From JBAOHV01 sp963714875 (GTDB lineage Bacteria; Actinomycetota; Acidimicrobiia; Acidimicrobiales; Microtrichaceae), in assembly GCA_963714875.1 (NCBI GenBank), contig CAVQQI010000011.1, positions 62,001 through 126,000 of the forward strand: DNA of 64,000 nucleotides. The letters are read 5' to 3'. Positions 7,322 through 16,155 of this stretch are shown one piece after another (the stretch's first letter is position 1; each line of letters begins with the position of its first letter). Position numbers and translations under genes: made by a program. The notes beneath the pieces were generated by a model. The model saw only the letters and a list, made by a program, of their open reading frames with translations. It did not search any database and was not told where the DNA came from.

Positions 7322-9130
7322 TCAGCCCGCCAGGCGCTTCTCGAGGTTGGCCAATTCGTCGCGGATCGCCTGGGGTAGGGCGTCGCCGATGAACTCGAAG
7401 TGCTGGTTGATCAACTCCACCTCGGTGCGCCATGCGTCGTGGTCGACCGAGAGCAGCTCGTCCATCGTCGCCGCGTCGAGGTCGAGCCCCGAGGTGTCGA
7501 GCGCCTCGGGTGTGGGGACGTGCCCGATGGCGGTCTCGGTCGCTGCGCCGGTGCCGGCCACGCGCTCGATGACCCACTTGAGCACACGGCTGTTGTCGCC
7601 GAACCCGGGCCAGAGGAACTTGCCGTCGTCGGACTTGCGGAACCAGTTGACCCAGAACAGCTTGGGCAGCTTGGAGGTGTCGGCCGCCTCGCCGATGTCC
7701 AGCCAGTGACCGATGTAGTCGCCGACGTTGTAGCCCATGAAGGGCAACATCGCGAAGGGATCGAAACGCACGTCGCCGACCTTGCCCGCAGCTGCAGCGG
7801 TCTTCTCGGAGCTCATGATCGAGCCGAGGAAGGTGCCGTGCTGCCAGTCGAACGACTGGGTGACGAGCGGGACGTTGGTGGCGCGGCGCCCACCGAAGAG
7901 GATCGCCGAGATCGGCACGCCGGCGGGGTCCTCCCACTCCGGCGCGATCGACGGGCACTGTGACGCCGGTGCGGTGAACCGGGCGTTGGGGTGCGCAGCT
8001 GGCGTGGTGGACGACGGCGTCCAGTCGTTGCCCTTCCAGTCGATCAGGTGGGCCGGGGGCTCATCGGTCATGTCCTCCCACCACACGTCGCCGTCGTCGG
8101 TCCTGGCGACGTTGGTGAAGATCGAGTTGCCCCAGATGCTCTCCATGGCGTTGTGGTTGGTGGCGTGGGAGGTGCCCGGAGCCACGCCGAAGAAGCCCGC
8201 CTCGGGGTTGATCGCGTAGAGGCGGCCGTCCTCGCCGAACTTCATCCATGCGATGTCGTCGCCGACGGTCTCGACCTTCCATCCCGGCAGTGACGGGACG
8301 AGCATGGCCATGTTGGTCTTGCCGCACGCTGACGGGAAGGCAGCCGCGATGTAGGACTTCTCGCCGGCGGGCGAGGTCAGTCCCAGGATGAGCATGTGCT
8401 CTGCCATCCAGCCCTCGTCGCGGGCCATCGTCGAGGCGATCCGCAGCGCGAAGCACTTCTTGCCCAGCAGTGCGTTGCCGCCGTAGCCGGACCCGTACGA
8501 CCAGATCTCGCGGGTCTCGGGGAAGTGCGAGATGTACTTGTTGTCGCCGTCGCAGGGCCAGGGAACGTCCGCGCGGGCGGCGCCGTCGGCATCCACGAGC
8601 GGGTACCCGACCGAGTGCACGCACGGCACGAACTCGCCCTGGTCGCCGAGCACGTCCAATGCACCCTGGCCCATGCGGGTCATGATCCGCATGTTCACCA
8701 CGACGTAGGCCGAATCGGTGAGCTCGACGCCGATGTGCGCGATGGGCGAACCCAGCGGGCCCATCGAGAAGGGCACGACGTACATCGTGCGGCCCTTCAT
8801 CGCGCCGCGGTAGAGCTCGAGCATCTCGGCCTTGAGCTCTGATGGATCGCGCCAGTTGTTGGTGGGGCCGGCGTCGGCTTCGTTCTCCGATGCGATGAAG
8901 GTCCGGTCCTCCACACGGGCGACGTCGTCGGGGTCCGACAGCGCGAGGTAGCTGTTGGGTCGCTTGGCCTCTGACAGCTCCTCGAACGTGCCGTGCTCGA
9001 CCAGCAACTGTGCGAGCCGGTCGTACTCCTCAGCAGAGCCGTCGCACCACTCGACGCGATCGGGCTGCAGGATCTCACGCCACTGCTCGACCCAGTCCTT
9101 GAGCTTCTGGTTGCTGGTTGTGCCTGCCAT
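7322..9130 (-). CDS. pckG: Phosphoenolpyruvate carboxykinase (GTP)
   Basis: A 602-residue GTP-dependent PEPCK, the usual length, converting oxaloacetate and GTP to PEP, GDP and CO2 in gluconeogenesis. The kinase-1a loop FPSACGKTNMAML with the PEPCK-specific ACGKT is near residue 270. GYGGNALLGKKCFALR and ETVGDDIAWM are family hallmarks. I chose the ATG at 9130, preceded by GAGGG 6 nt upstream, over the GTG at 9154 (8 extra residues). The gene is monocistronic, converging on the membrane-protein gene across a long hairpin. Confidence 0.95.
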   Translation of the reverse strand: MAGTTSNQKLKDWVEQWREILQPDRVEWCDGSAEEYDRLAQLLVEHGTFEELSEAKRPNSYLALSDPDDVARVEDRTFIASENEADAGPTNNWRDPSELKAEMLELYRGAMKGRTMYVVPFSMGPLGSPIAHIGVELTDSAYVVVNMRIMTRMGQGALDVLGDQGEFVPCVHSVGYPLVDADGAARADVPWPCDGDNKYISHFPETREIWSYGSGYGGNALLGKKCFALRIASTMARDEGWMAEHMLILGLTSPAGEKSYIAAAFPSACGKTNMAMLVPSLPGWKVETVGDDIAWMKFGEDGRLYAINPEAGFFGVAPGTSHATNHNAMESIWGNSIFTNVARTDDGDVWWEDMTDEPPAHLIDWKGNDWTPSSTTPAAHPNARFTAPASQCPSIAPEWEDPAGVPISAILFGGRRATNVPLVTQSFDWQHGTFLGSIMSSEKTAAAAGKVGDVRFDPFAMLPFMGYNVGDYIGHWLDIGEAADTSKLPKLFWVNWFRKSDDGKFLWPGFGDNSRVLKWVIERVAGTGAATETAIGHVPTPEALDTSGLDLDAATMDELLSVDHDAWRTEVELINQHFEFIGDALPQAIRDELANLEKRLAG

Positions 9131-9270
9131 GGTTCCCTCGATTCGATTGCTCACCGACCGCCGGGGGGACGAGCGGTGATCCCGACTGTGTTGGAGATGT
9201 CGTCACTGATGGGCGACGTGGTGGGTGGAACGACGAGTTCGGCGGTGCGACGCTGCGCCGCGTCCCTCGT

Positions 9271-9522
9271 TCAGAGCTCGGGTGCGGGGTCGGCGCTGCC
9301 GAGGAACGCCGGGGTTCCCATGTCGACCTCGGAGCCCAGGTGCAGCCCGGTGGCGAGTCCGTCGTCGTCCAGTTCGAAGCAGACCCGCTGACCCTGGCGC
9401 ACCATGCGGAACAGGGACCCATCGAGCGCTGCGCGACTGAGATCGAACTCGGCCAGATCGGTGTCGCGCACGACCAGACCGTCCTTGGTCGCCGGGTCGT
9501 AGGACTTGATGACGCCTTGCAC
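9271..9522 (-). CDS. Divergent cold-shock-domain-like small protein
   Basis: An 83-residue protein from a GTG at 9522, with AGGAG 7 nt upstream. The pattern GVIKSYDPATKDGLVVRD, then FDLSRAAL and GQRVCFEL, follows the five-strand layout of cold-shock proteins (G-x-V-K-x-F ... G-x-V-x-F). The aromatic RNP1 and RNP2 residues (KGFGFI, VFVH) are replaced by KDGLVV and AEFDL. It is probably an OB-fold nucleic-acid or ligand-binding protein rather than a canonical CspA. An upstream in-frame extension to 9636 is possible but unlike the domain. It lies between pckG and rpmB on the same strand. Confidence 0.55.
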   Translation of the reverse strand: MQGVIKSYDPATKDGLVVRDTDLAEFDLSRAALDGSLFRMVRQGQRVCFELDDDGLATGLHLGSEVDMGTPAFLGSADPAPEL

Positions 9523-9716
9523 CAGATTGCTCCTGGGTGGGTTGCGGTCGACGGTGTCGGTCGGCGGGGACGCAGCTGCGCCGTGGCCACTCGACGGAAC
9601 CATCCTGAGCGTAAACGTTGGCCCAGAACGCGGCAAAGCGCCGGATCAGGACGATCGGGCGCTCGGGCCGTGCGGATCGAGAGTCGACGGGTGACTCGGG
9701 CTGGTCGCCGGTCGGG

Positions 9717-9923
9717 TCAGGCCGACGTGCGGACGGTCGGCTTGGTGACCTTGCCGGCCTTGATGCATCTGGTGCACACGTTCATGCGCTTGGTCGTGGA
9801 ACCGACCTGCACACGGATGCGCTGGATGTTCGGGTTCCAACGACGCTTGGTGCGGCGATGGGAGTGGCTCAGACTCATGCCGAAGATCGGCTTCTTGTCA
9901 CAGACTTCGCAAACGGCGGCCAT
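9717..9923 (-). CDS. rpmB: 50S ribosomal protein L28
   Basis: A 68-residue protein with the L28 layout. It has N-terminal CEVCDKKPIFG and a later CTRCIKAGKV, the four-cysteine zinc-binding version. The central SHSHRRTKRRWNPNIQRIRV is basic and family-typical. It is a structural component of the large subunit. The ATG at 9923 follows AGAGAAGC and reads away from the DhaL-like gene, as in other actinobacteria where rpmB is divergent from the DAK2-domain/recG pair. Confidence 0.95.
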   Translation of the reverse strand: MAAVCEVCDKKPIFGMSLSHSHRRTKRRWNPNIQRIRVQVGSTTKRMNVCTRCIKAGKVTKPTVRTSA

Positions 9924-10099
9924 GGGTGCTTCTCTCGATGCGTCGGCGGCTGGTCGGCCGAAGCGGACCAGCAGGGATCGGGGAACGGTGACGAACGGTG
10001 CCGGGGTCTCTCCGGTGGCGTTCGGACCGACCGGCGATCATAGCGGACCGCCCGAGCCCGGCCCAAGCGCACAGGCCGATCAGGTCGGGCCGACGTCGG

Positions 10100-10113
10100 T
10101 AGTGTCGTACCCG
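10100..10113 (+). promoter_or_regulatory. Leaderless-type promoter (-10 TAGTGT)
   Basis: TAGTGT at 10100-10105 is 8 nt before the ATG at 10114, with no Shine-Dalgarno between. It probably drives the DhaL-like gene and recG. Confidence 0.45.
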
Positions 10114-11079
10114 ATGCCAACACGTACCCAGCTGGACGCCGCCGGTGTGGTCGAGGTCCTCCGGGCCGCGACCCAGACGGTCCAGGACCACCGCGGTGCG
10201 CTGGACCAGCTCGGCAGCGACTCCCCGGGCGAGGAGTGGGAGATCCCGGAGACAGGGGATCCGGCCGGCGCTGGGGCCACGGAGCTGGCGGGATCCGCGC
10301 TGGCCGAGACGCTGGGAGCGGCGACCGCAGCGGTCGAGGGGTGCTCGAGCCTCGCGGAGGTTGCGGGTGCACTGGCTGCGGTTCGCCCCCGTGCCGGTGC
10401 GGGCCCCACTGCAGAGGCGTTCACCGACGTGCTGGCAGGACTCGCCGAGGCGATGCGCAACGCGGACCACCTCGACGGGTCACGCTTGGCGATCGGCCTC
10501 GAGCTCGCCGCTGAACGTCTCGCCGGCGCAGACGACGGGTCCCATGCCGGTTGTCTCCCGGCGGTGCTCGCCGCTGCGGCGGATGCGGCGCTCGGAGCGG
10601 TCGACGACGGCGCGAAGCTGCCCGATGTCCTCATCGCTGCCGCGGAGGAGGGCCTGGTCGAACTCGAGTCCGGGCCGGTCAACAACCCGGAGCTCGTCCG
10701 CCGGGGCGTGGTCGATCCCGCAGCAGCGGGTCTGTTGTTGGTGTTGGACGTGTTCACCTGCGTCGTCACCGACGAGCCGTTGCCCGTTCCCCCCGCCGCG
10801 CCGCCGTCGGCCCCGGCGACGGGAGCTCATCGCTACCGCGTCGCCTGCAGGATCGAGCTGCACGAGGGAGGCGGCCTCGAGGACGCCAACTGGCTCGAGT
10901 CGACCTGGCACCAGATGGGTGAGCTGGTGGAGTTCTCCGGTGGCGATGGCCGTTGGCGTGGCGAGCTGCTGACCGCTCTGCCCGGCGCAGCGGTCGAGGC
11001 GGTGTTCGAGGTGGGTCGGCCCCGGGACCTGCACCTGGGTCTGGCCGACCCCCTCGCCCCGGGCGACAGCTCCTCATGA
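10114..11079 (+). CDS. Divergent DhaL/DAK2-domain-like protein
   Basis: A 321-residue Ala-rich protein upstream of recG, the place where actinobacteria keep a DAK2-domain (FakA/YloV-like) gene. The N-terminal 230 residues look like a helical DhaL barrel: DPAAAGLLLVLDVF near 205-218 resembles the DhaL end, and AVDDGAKLPDVL an internal helix. The nucleotide/Mg signature DGDTGTN is not present, so kinase activity is doubtful. The C-terminus (YRVACRIELHEG, HQMGELVEFSGGDGRWR) resembles the small alpha/beta domain that follows DAK2 in this family. Family membership rests on position and weak similarity. It ends in an ATGA overlap with recG. Confidence 0.5.
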   Translation: MPTRTQLDAAGVVEVLRAATQTVQDHRGALDQLGSDSPGEEWEIPETGDPAGAGATELAGSALAETLGAATAAVEGCSSLAEVAGALAAVRPRAGAGPTAEAFTDVLAGLAEAMRNADHLDGSRLAIGLELAAERLAGADDGSHAGCLPAVLAAAADAALGAVDDGAKLPDVLIAAAEEGLVELESGPVNNPELVRRGVVDPAAAGLLLVLDVFTCVVTDEPLPVPPAAPPSAPATGAHRYRVACRIELHEGGGLEDANWLESTWHQMGELVEFSGGDGRWRGELLTALPGAAVEAVFEVGRPRDLHLGLADPLAPGDSSS

Positions 11080-13278
11080 ACGGATCGGCGCCGTCGGACG
11101 CGTCGCAGTCCACCGGCGCTCCGCCACCGCGGCCGATCACCCTGCCCGACCTGGCAGGTATGGAGGTGGCCCGCCTGAGCGGAGTCGGCCCCCGCAAACT
11201 CCAGGGGCTGCACGACCTCGGCATCGACGACCTGTACGGGCTGTTGACCCACTACCCGCGCCGCTACGTCGACCGCACACGAGAAGCCAGGGTCGCGGAT
11301 CTGGCTCCGGGCGAGGAGGCGCTCGTCATCGGATCGGTCAGCTCGGTCAGCTCTCGACGAGTGCGCGGCGGCAAGGTGATGGTCACCGCCCAGCTGCGCG
11401 ACGACACCGGATCGCTGCGGTGCACCTTCTTCAACCAGCCATGGCGCGAACGCCAGTTGGAGGGCACCGGGGGGCAGGTCGCGGTGTTCGGCAAGGTCGA
11501 GACCTTCAACGGGGTCCGTCAGATGACGAACCCCGTGGTCGACATGATCGGCGACCGGACGGGAAAGATCGTCGCGATCTACCCCCTCACCGAGAAGTCC
11601 CGGCTCTCGACATGGGACATCGCCGGATGGGTGTCGCAGACCCTGCGGCGGTGCGCAGCCCGCGGTCTCGGCGATCCCGTGCCGGCCGCAGGTGCTGGAC
11701 CGCCTCGAGCTCGTCGCCCGCGACGCCGCCTACGCCGGGATCCACGCGCCGGACTCCATGGCGCACATGACGGTCGCCCGCCGCCGCCTGGTCTTCGACG
11801 AGCTGCTCCGGCTCCAGCTCGCGCTGGTGCAGCGCAAGGCCGACCTGGAGCGTTCACACTCGGGCATCGAGCACGTCGTCGACGATCGATCGGGCCCCGC
11901 AGCGGGTGTGCTGCACCGCTTCCTGTCCTCGCTGCCCTACGAGCTCACCGGTGCCCAACGGCGTGTCATCGGCGAGATCACCGCCGACCTCGCCGCGCCG
12001 GTGCCGATGCATCGGTTGCTGCAGGGCGACGTCGGTGCGGGCAAGACCGTCGTCGCCGTGGCCGGATTGCTGGTCGCGGTCCAGGGTGGGCACCAGGGCG
12101 TCCTGATGGCACCCACCGAGGTGCTGGCCGAGCAGCACGCATCCTCGGTGCGGGCGCTGCTCGACGGCCTGGTCGTGGTCGAGGCCGGCTCACTGCTGGG
12201 GGAGCGACCCCTGCAGGTGGCGTTGCTCACCAACCGGACCCGCGCGGCAGAGCGTCGAAGGGTGTTGGCCGGCATGGCCGACGGCACCATCGACCTGGTG
12301 ATCGGCACACATGCGCTCATCTCCGAGGGTGTGGAGTTCCGCTCCCTCGGCGTCGCGGTCGTCGACGAGCAGCACCGCTTCGGGGTCGAACAGCGGGCCG
12401 CGTTGCGCGGTTCGGGCGGAGGCTCGGGTGTGCCGGACCTGTTGGTCATGACTGCGACGCCGATCCCCCGCACCGCGGCGATGACCGTCTACGGCGACCT
12501 GGACGTCTCGGTGCTCGACGAGCTGCCGCCCGGTCGGACACCGATCCGCACATCGTGGGCCCGCGACCCGGACCAGGAGCGAGCGGCATGGGAGCTGGTC
12601 CGTGAACAGGTCGCGGCGGGTCACCGGGCCTACGTCGTGTGCCCCCTCATCGAGGAGTCCGACAAGCTCGAGGTCGCATCGGCCGAGGAGACCTTCGAGC
12701 AGCTGTCGACCGGCGAGCTGTCCTCGCTGCGACTGGGGCTGCTGCACGGTCGCGTGCCGGCCGACGAGAAGCAGTCGGTGATGGACGCGTTCCGCTCGGG
12801 CGAGATCGACGTGCTGGTGGCGACCACCGTGATCGAGGTCGGCGTCGACGTTCCAGAGGCGACGGTGATGGTGATCCTGGACGCGGATCGCTTCGGCATC
12901 GCGCAGCTGCATCAGCTGCGCGGGCGCGTCGGGCGCGGTGCGGCGGCGAGCGAGTGCGTGCTCGTCGCCACCGGTGAGCCGACTCCCGACGGCGAGGCGC
13001 GGATCGAGGCGATGGTGCGCACCACCGACGGGTTCGAGCTCGCAGAGGTGGATCTGGACCTGCGCGGCGAGGGCACGGTGCTGGGGCGACGCCAGAAGGG
13101 TCGCAACGACCTGTCGCTCGCATCGTTGCGCCGCGACCGTGAGTGGGTCGAGCGCGCCCGGGAGGTGGCCATCGAGATGGTGGGCGACGGCACCGGCATG
13201 GCGGCGCACCCGGATCTGGTCGAGGAGGTCCGGATGGTGCTCGACGAGGACGAGCGGGAGTACCTGTTCAAGTCCTGA
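11076..13278 (+). CDS. recG: ATP-dependent DNA helicase RecG (one apparent frameshift)
   Basis: The locus encodes a roughly 733-residue helicase that remodels stalled forks and Holliday junctions. The N-terminal wedge/OB domain (LSGVGPRKLQGLHDLG; HYPRRYVDRT) is in one frame up to about 11680. From about 11690 the frame +1 carries PYELTGAQRRVIGEI, Walker A GDVGAGKTVVA, Walker B DEQHRFG, ATPIPRT and the QLRGRVGRG motif. The two halves join perfectly if one extra base near 11681-11690 (GCCGGCCG) is removed. Nothing conserved is missing, so a sequence error is more likely than a pseudogene. The start overlaps the DhaL-like stop. Confidence 0.88.
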
Positions 13279-13341
13279 TCGGCAACCGGTGCCCCGAGCG
13301 GTGGTGACCGCGTCACACGCGCCCGGGGTGCGGCCGTCGAG

Positions 13342-14052
13342 TCACAGCGTCGCGGCCGAGGGTGGCAGCGTCGGCAGCGAGGACTCCGGGGTGAACGCGA
13401 TCACCACGGCCATCTCCGGGTCCGAGAACGGGATGTTGCCCAGATCCTGGGTGAGCACGAGGATGCCGTCGCCGGTGCGACGTGCGTCGCCGGAGTAGAC
13501 CCAGACCTGCACCTCGCCGGTGATCTCGCCCCCCACGCCACTGCAGGTGTCACCGGTCGCGAAGGTCGCGCCGGCGATCTGGGTGGGAGGTTCGGTGTTG
13601 TCGAGCTGGGGCGGCACCACCCCGTCGGGCATGGTGAGTCGGCCGGCGGCGAGGGTGACCCCGGCGGACTCGGCGAACGAACCGACGGTGGGCAGCTCGC
13701 CGTCGCCGGGGTCGCTCACGAGCGCGAAGGCTCCGTCGGAGCTGACGCCCTCGACCGGCTCACCGCCGGGCACGTCGACGAAGCGGCCGCAGATGCTGAC
13801 GCCGACCGGCACGGTCCACGTCGCATCCGCAGCGGGTCCATCTCCCAACGCTGCGACATCGGCCACGGTTCCGGACTGGGTTCCCATCGAGCTGCTGAAC
13901 TGCGATGCGGGCTCGGTCGTGTCGGGGGACTCGGCCTCCTCGCTCCCGCAGGCGACGCCCGACGTGACGATCGCGAGCACGACCAGCATCGCAAGCGAGC
14001 CGCCCCGCCCTTGCAGGGATCGACGTCGGCTGTGGATGCGGGAGCGCTGCAC
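13342..14052 (-). CDS. Secreted or lipid-anchored protein, function unknown
   Basis: A 236-residue protein with a basic N-terminus, a hydrophobic stretch (AMLVVLAIVTSGVA, residues 21-34) and a Cys immediately after it (VAC-GSEE), reading as a signal peptide with a possible lipobox. The next 25 residues are acidic/Ser-Thr-rich (a flexible tether). The rest is a beta-rich domain without a motif I recognise, with an isolated Cys pair (SICGRF and DTCSGV) that might form a disulfide. It is convergent with recG and on the same strand as the small membrane protein upstream. Several start codons are possible. Confidence 0.6.
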   Translation of the reverse strand: MQRSRIHSRRRSLQGRGGSLAMLVVLAIVTSGVACGSEEAESPDTTEPASQFSSSMGTQSGTVADVAALGDGPAADATWTVPVGVSICGRFVDVPGGEPVEGVSSDGAFALVSDPGDGELPTVGSFAESAGVTLAAGRLTMPDGVVPPQLDNTEPPTQIAGATFATGDTCSGVGGEITGEVQVWVYSGDARRTGDGILVLTQDLGNIPFSDPEMAVVIAFTPESSLPTLPPSAATL

Positions 14053-14062
14053 GGCGGCGACC

Positions 14063-14377
14063 TTAGCGTCGGGTCCTGCTGGCCCTCGCTGCCCGGCGAC
14101 CGGCTGCGATGTCGCGCAGGCCGAACACGACCGCGCCGAGTGCCACCACGACCCACAGTGCCCTCAGGGCCATGTTCAGCCATTCGGGCCCCGTCAGTTC
14201 GACGATCCAGAGCACCGGGACCAGGCCGAACACGACCCCGGTCGCGACGGTGAGCCGACGTCGCGCCCGCACCGAGCTGACCCGAGCGGGCCCGGTTCGT
14301 GCAGCACCGGCTCGACCGGGAGTGGTTCGAGGCGGAGGGCTGCTGGGATCGTCACCAGCCGTGGGGGTGTCGCTCAC
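14063..14377 (-). CDS. Small membrane protein, function unknown
   Basis: A 104-residue protein with a Pro/Arg-rich disordered N-terminus (about 45 residues) and two hydrophobic segments, near 46-60 (ATGVVFGLVPVLWIV) and 69-87 (ALRALWVVVALGAVVFGL), then a basic tail. It fits a two-helix inner-membrane hairpin protein. No family is recognised. It is divergent from rsmD and 10 nt upstream of the putative lipoprotein gene on the same strand, so the two may be co-transcribed. Confidence 0.5.
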   Translation of the reverse strand: MSDTPTAGDDPSSPPPRTTPGRAGAARTGPARVSSVRARRRLTVATGVVFGLVPVLWIVELTGPEWLNMALRALWVVVALGAVVFGLRDIAAGRRAARASRTRR

Positions 14378-14408
14378 CGGACGCAGCGTAGGAGGTGGGG
14401 CGCCGATC

Positions 14409-14437
14409 TAGAGTGCGGGCGTGGAGCTGGTGCGCTG
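14409..14437 (+). promoter_or_regulatory. Promoter TAGAGT with leaderless 5-codon ORF before rsmD
   Basis: TAGAGT at 14409-14414 is 6 nt before a GTG at 14421. That GTG opens a five-codon frame (MELVR) whose TGA (14436-14438) overlaps the rsmD ATG. This looks like a leaderless mini-ORF coupled to rsmD; it could also be chance. Confidence 0.3.
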
Positions 14438-14998
14438 ATGCGGATCGTGTCGGGCATCGCCCGGGGACGACGGCTCCAGACACCGCCGGGACGCGATGTG
14501 CGGCCGACCGCCGACCGGGTGCGGGAGGCCACGTTCAACGCGCTGGGTTCGATGGACGCGGTCGTCGGAGCCCGCATGCTGGATCTCTTCGCCGGGTCCG
14601 GTGCCATGGGGATCGAGGCGCTGTCGCGCGGTGCCGACCATGTCACCTTCGTCGATTCCTCACCCGTGGCGGTGGCCACGGTGCGCGACAACCTCGCGGC
14701 GACGGGCCTGGCCGAGGGGGCAACCGTGGTGCGTGCCGATGCGCTGGAGTTCCTCGCCGCGACCCAGGCCGACTTCGACCTGGTCGTGGCCGACCCGCCG
14801 TACGCGTTCGACGACTGGGAGCGCCTGCTGGGGGCGCTGACCTCGGAGGTGGTCGTCATCGAGTCCGACCGGCCGGTGGAGCCCGGGTCGGGTCGTAGCG
14901 TGCAGAGGCAGCGGCGGTACGGCGGTACGGTGGTCACCGTCGCCGTCCAGGCGGACCGCGCAGACCGCGGACGACCAACGCCGGAGGAACGAACGTGA
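14438..14998 (+). CDS. rsmD: 16S rRNA (guanine966-N2)-methyltransferase
   Basis: A 186-residue class I SAM methyltransferase. It starts RIVSGIARGRRLQTP and has PTADRVREATFNAL, the RsmD-specific N-terminal motif. The SAM loop DLFAGSGAMGIEALSRGA is at about 50-67 and the catalytic NPPY-type tetrapeptide is DPPY near 122-125. It methylates G966 of 16S rRNA in the small subunit. Its stop overlaps the coaD start (GTGA), the conserved rsmD-coaD pair. The frame is open far upstream, but the ATG at 14438 begins at the first family residue. Confidence 0.92.
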   Translation: MRIVSGIARGRRLQTPPGRDVRPTADRVREATFNALGSMDAVVGARMLDLFAGSGAMGIEALSRGADHVTFVDSSPVAVATVRDNLAATGLAEGATVVRADALEFLAATQADFDLVVADPPYAFDDWERLLGALTSEVVVIESDRPVEPGSGRSVQRQRRYGGTVVTVAVQADRADRGRPTPEERT

Positions 14999-15477
14999 CG
15001 GTGGTGCTCTACCCGGGGTCCTTCGATCCCATCCACAACGGCCACGTCGAGATCGTCGAGACCGCCTCGCGTCTGTTCGACCGCGTCGTGGTCGCGGCGA
15101 TGCGCAACCCCCAGAAGGGCGAGCCCCTGTTCAGCCTGGACGAGCGCCAGGAGCTCATCGTGGACTCCCTGGCCCATCTCGACAACGTCGAGGTCACCAT
15201 GTTCTCGTCGCTCGTGGTCGATCTGGCGCGAGAGGTGGGAGCGCACTTCATCGTCAAGGGTCTCCGTGCGGTGTCGGACTTCGAGTCCGAGCTGCAGATG
15301 GCGCAGATGAACCGTTCGATCTCGGGTATGGACACGCTCTTCATCCCCTCGGCATCGCGCAACTCGTTCCTCGCCTCGAAGCTGATCCGAGAGGTCGCCC
15401 GGTTCGGCGGCGACGTCACCACCATGGTTCCCCCTCCGGTCGCGAACCGGCTGACGGCCAGGTTCACCGACCGCTGA
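14995..15477 (+). CDS. coaD: Phosphopantetheine adenylyltransferase
   Basis: A 160-residue nucleotidyltransferase, full length. It adenylates 4'-phosphopantetheine to dephospho-CoA, the penultimate step of CoA synthesis. The motif YPGSFDPIHNGHVEIV (residues 6-21) contains the HxGH-type ATP site. The conserved KGLRAVSDFESELQMAQMN is central and FIPSASRNSFLASKLIREVA is near the C-terminus. The GTG start overlaps the rsmD stop by 4 nt. CoA made here would serve the phosphopantetheine arm of ACP encoded 2 kb downstream. Confidence 0.95.
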   Translation: MTVVLYPGSFDPIHNGHVEIVETASRLFDRVVVAAMRNPQKGEPLFSLDERQELIVDSLAHLDNVEVTMFSSLVVDLAREVGAHFIVKGLRAVSDFESELQMAQMNRSISGMDTLFIPSASRNSFLASKLIREVARFGGDVTTMVPPPVANRLTARFTDR

Positions 15478-15546
15478 ACGGAAGGTTCACTCCATGCATC
15501 CATCCGGATTCCAGTGGTCCGACAAGCGTTCCCGTCGGTGCTCGCG

Positions 15547-16155
15547 ATGAGCTCCCGCGGGATCGACGACAGCGACGACCGCTCGGTTCGCGGTGACCGA
15601 CGACCGGCCGAGGCGCAGTATCGGGTGCCCGAGAGCGAGGCCATCCTCCGGCGCGTCATCGACATCATCGATGGTTCGCCCGGCATGCCGATGTCGGCCT
15701 CGGTCCGGGTCAACAAGGAAGAGGTCCTGGAGCTGCTCGAGGACGCGCTGACCCGGCTGCCCGACGAGCTGCGTTCGGCGCGATGGCTCCTGAAGGAACG
15801 TGAGGAGTTCATCGCCCGGTCGCGCCGGGACGGCGAGGATCTGATCGCCGACGCGAAGTCGCGGGTGGCACACATGGTGCAGCGCACCGAGGTGGTGAAG
15901 GCCGCCGAGCTCCGCTCACAGCAGATCATCGAGGACGCAGAGGCGTCGGCCCGGCGGATGCGTCGGGAGACCGAGGACTACTGCGACCAGAAGCTGGCCA
16001 GCTTCGAGAACGTGCTGGCGCGCATCGCCACGACGGTTGCCGCCGGTCGCGACCGGCTGGCGGCTCCGAGCATCGAGGAATCCGAGCTGGGCGAGCGTGA
16101 GGACCTGCCGACCGGCGCAACGCCTGCTCTGCCGGTCTTCGACCAGGACGACTGA
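15547..16155 (+). CDS. DivIVA-like coiled-coil protein, SepIVA-type (Rv2927c family)
   Basis: A 202-residue protein with an N-terminal disordered stretch, then a long predicted coiled coil (residues about 55-165) rich in heptads such as ELLEDALTRLPDELRSARWLLKE and KAAELRSQQIIEDAE. By position (coaD side, just before DUF177-rpmF-rnc) it matches mycobacterial Rv2927c/SepIVA, a DivIVA-family septation factor. The assignment relies on synteny and coiled-coil character. The ATG at 15547 is preferred over the GTG at 15514. Its stop overlaps the DUF177 start (TGATG). Confidence 0.65.
   Translation: MSSRGIDDSDDRSVRGDRRPAEAQYRVPESEAILRRVIDIIDGSPGMPMSASVRVNKEEVLELLEDALTRLPDELRSARWLLKEREEFIARSRRDGEDLIADAKSRVAHMVQRTEVVKAAELRSQQIIEDAEASARRMRRETEDYCDQKLASFENVLARIATTVAAGRDRLAAPSIEESELGEREDLPTGATPALPVFDQDD

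Noticed and set aside
9118..10113. Long open frame upstream of the DhaL-like gene in the same frame
   Set aside because: It is antisense to rpmB and the cold-shock-like gene, is Arg/Gly-rich, and GC-rich DNA gives such frames by chance. The start with a TANNNT element is at 10114.
11680..11700. Programmed frameshift in recG
   Set aside because: No slippery sequence with downstream structure is apparent, and similar breaks in many unrelated genes point to sequence error.
15493..15546. ATG/GTG starts upstream of the SepIVA-like gene
   Set aside because: Residues before the ATG at 15547 are not coil-like and no ribosome binding site supports them.
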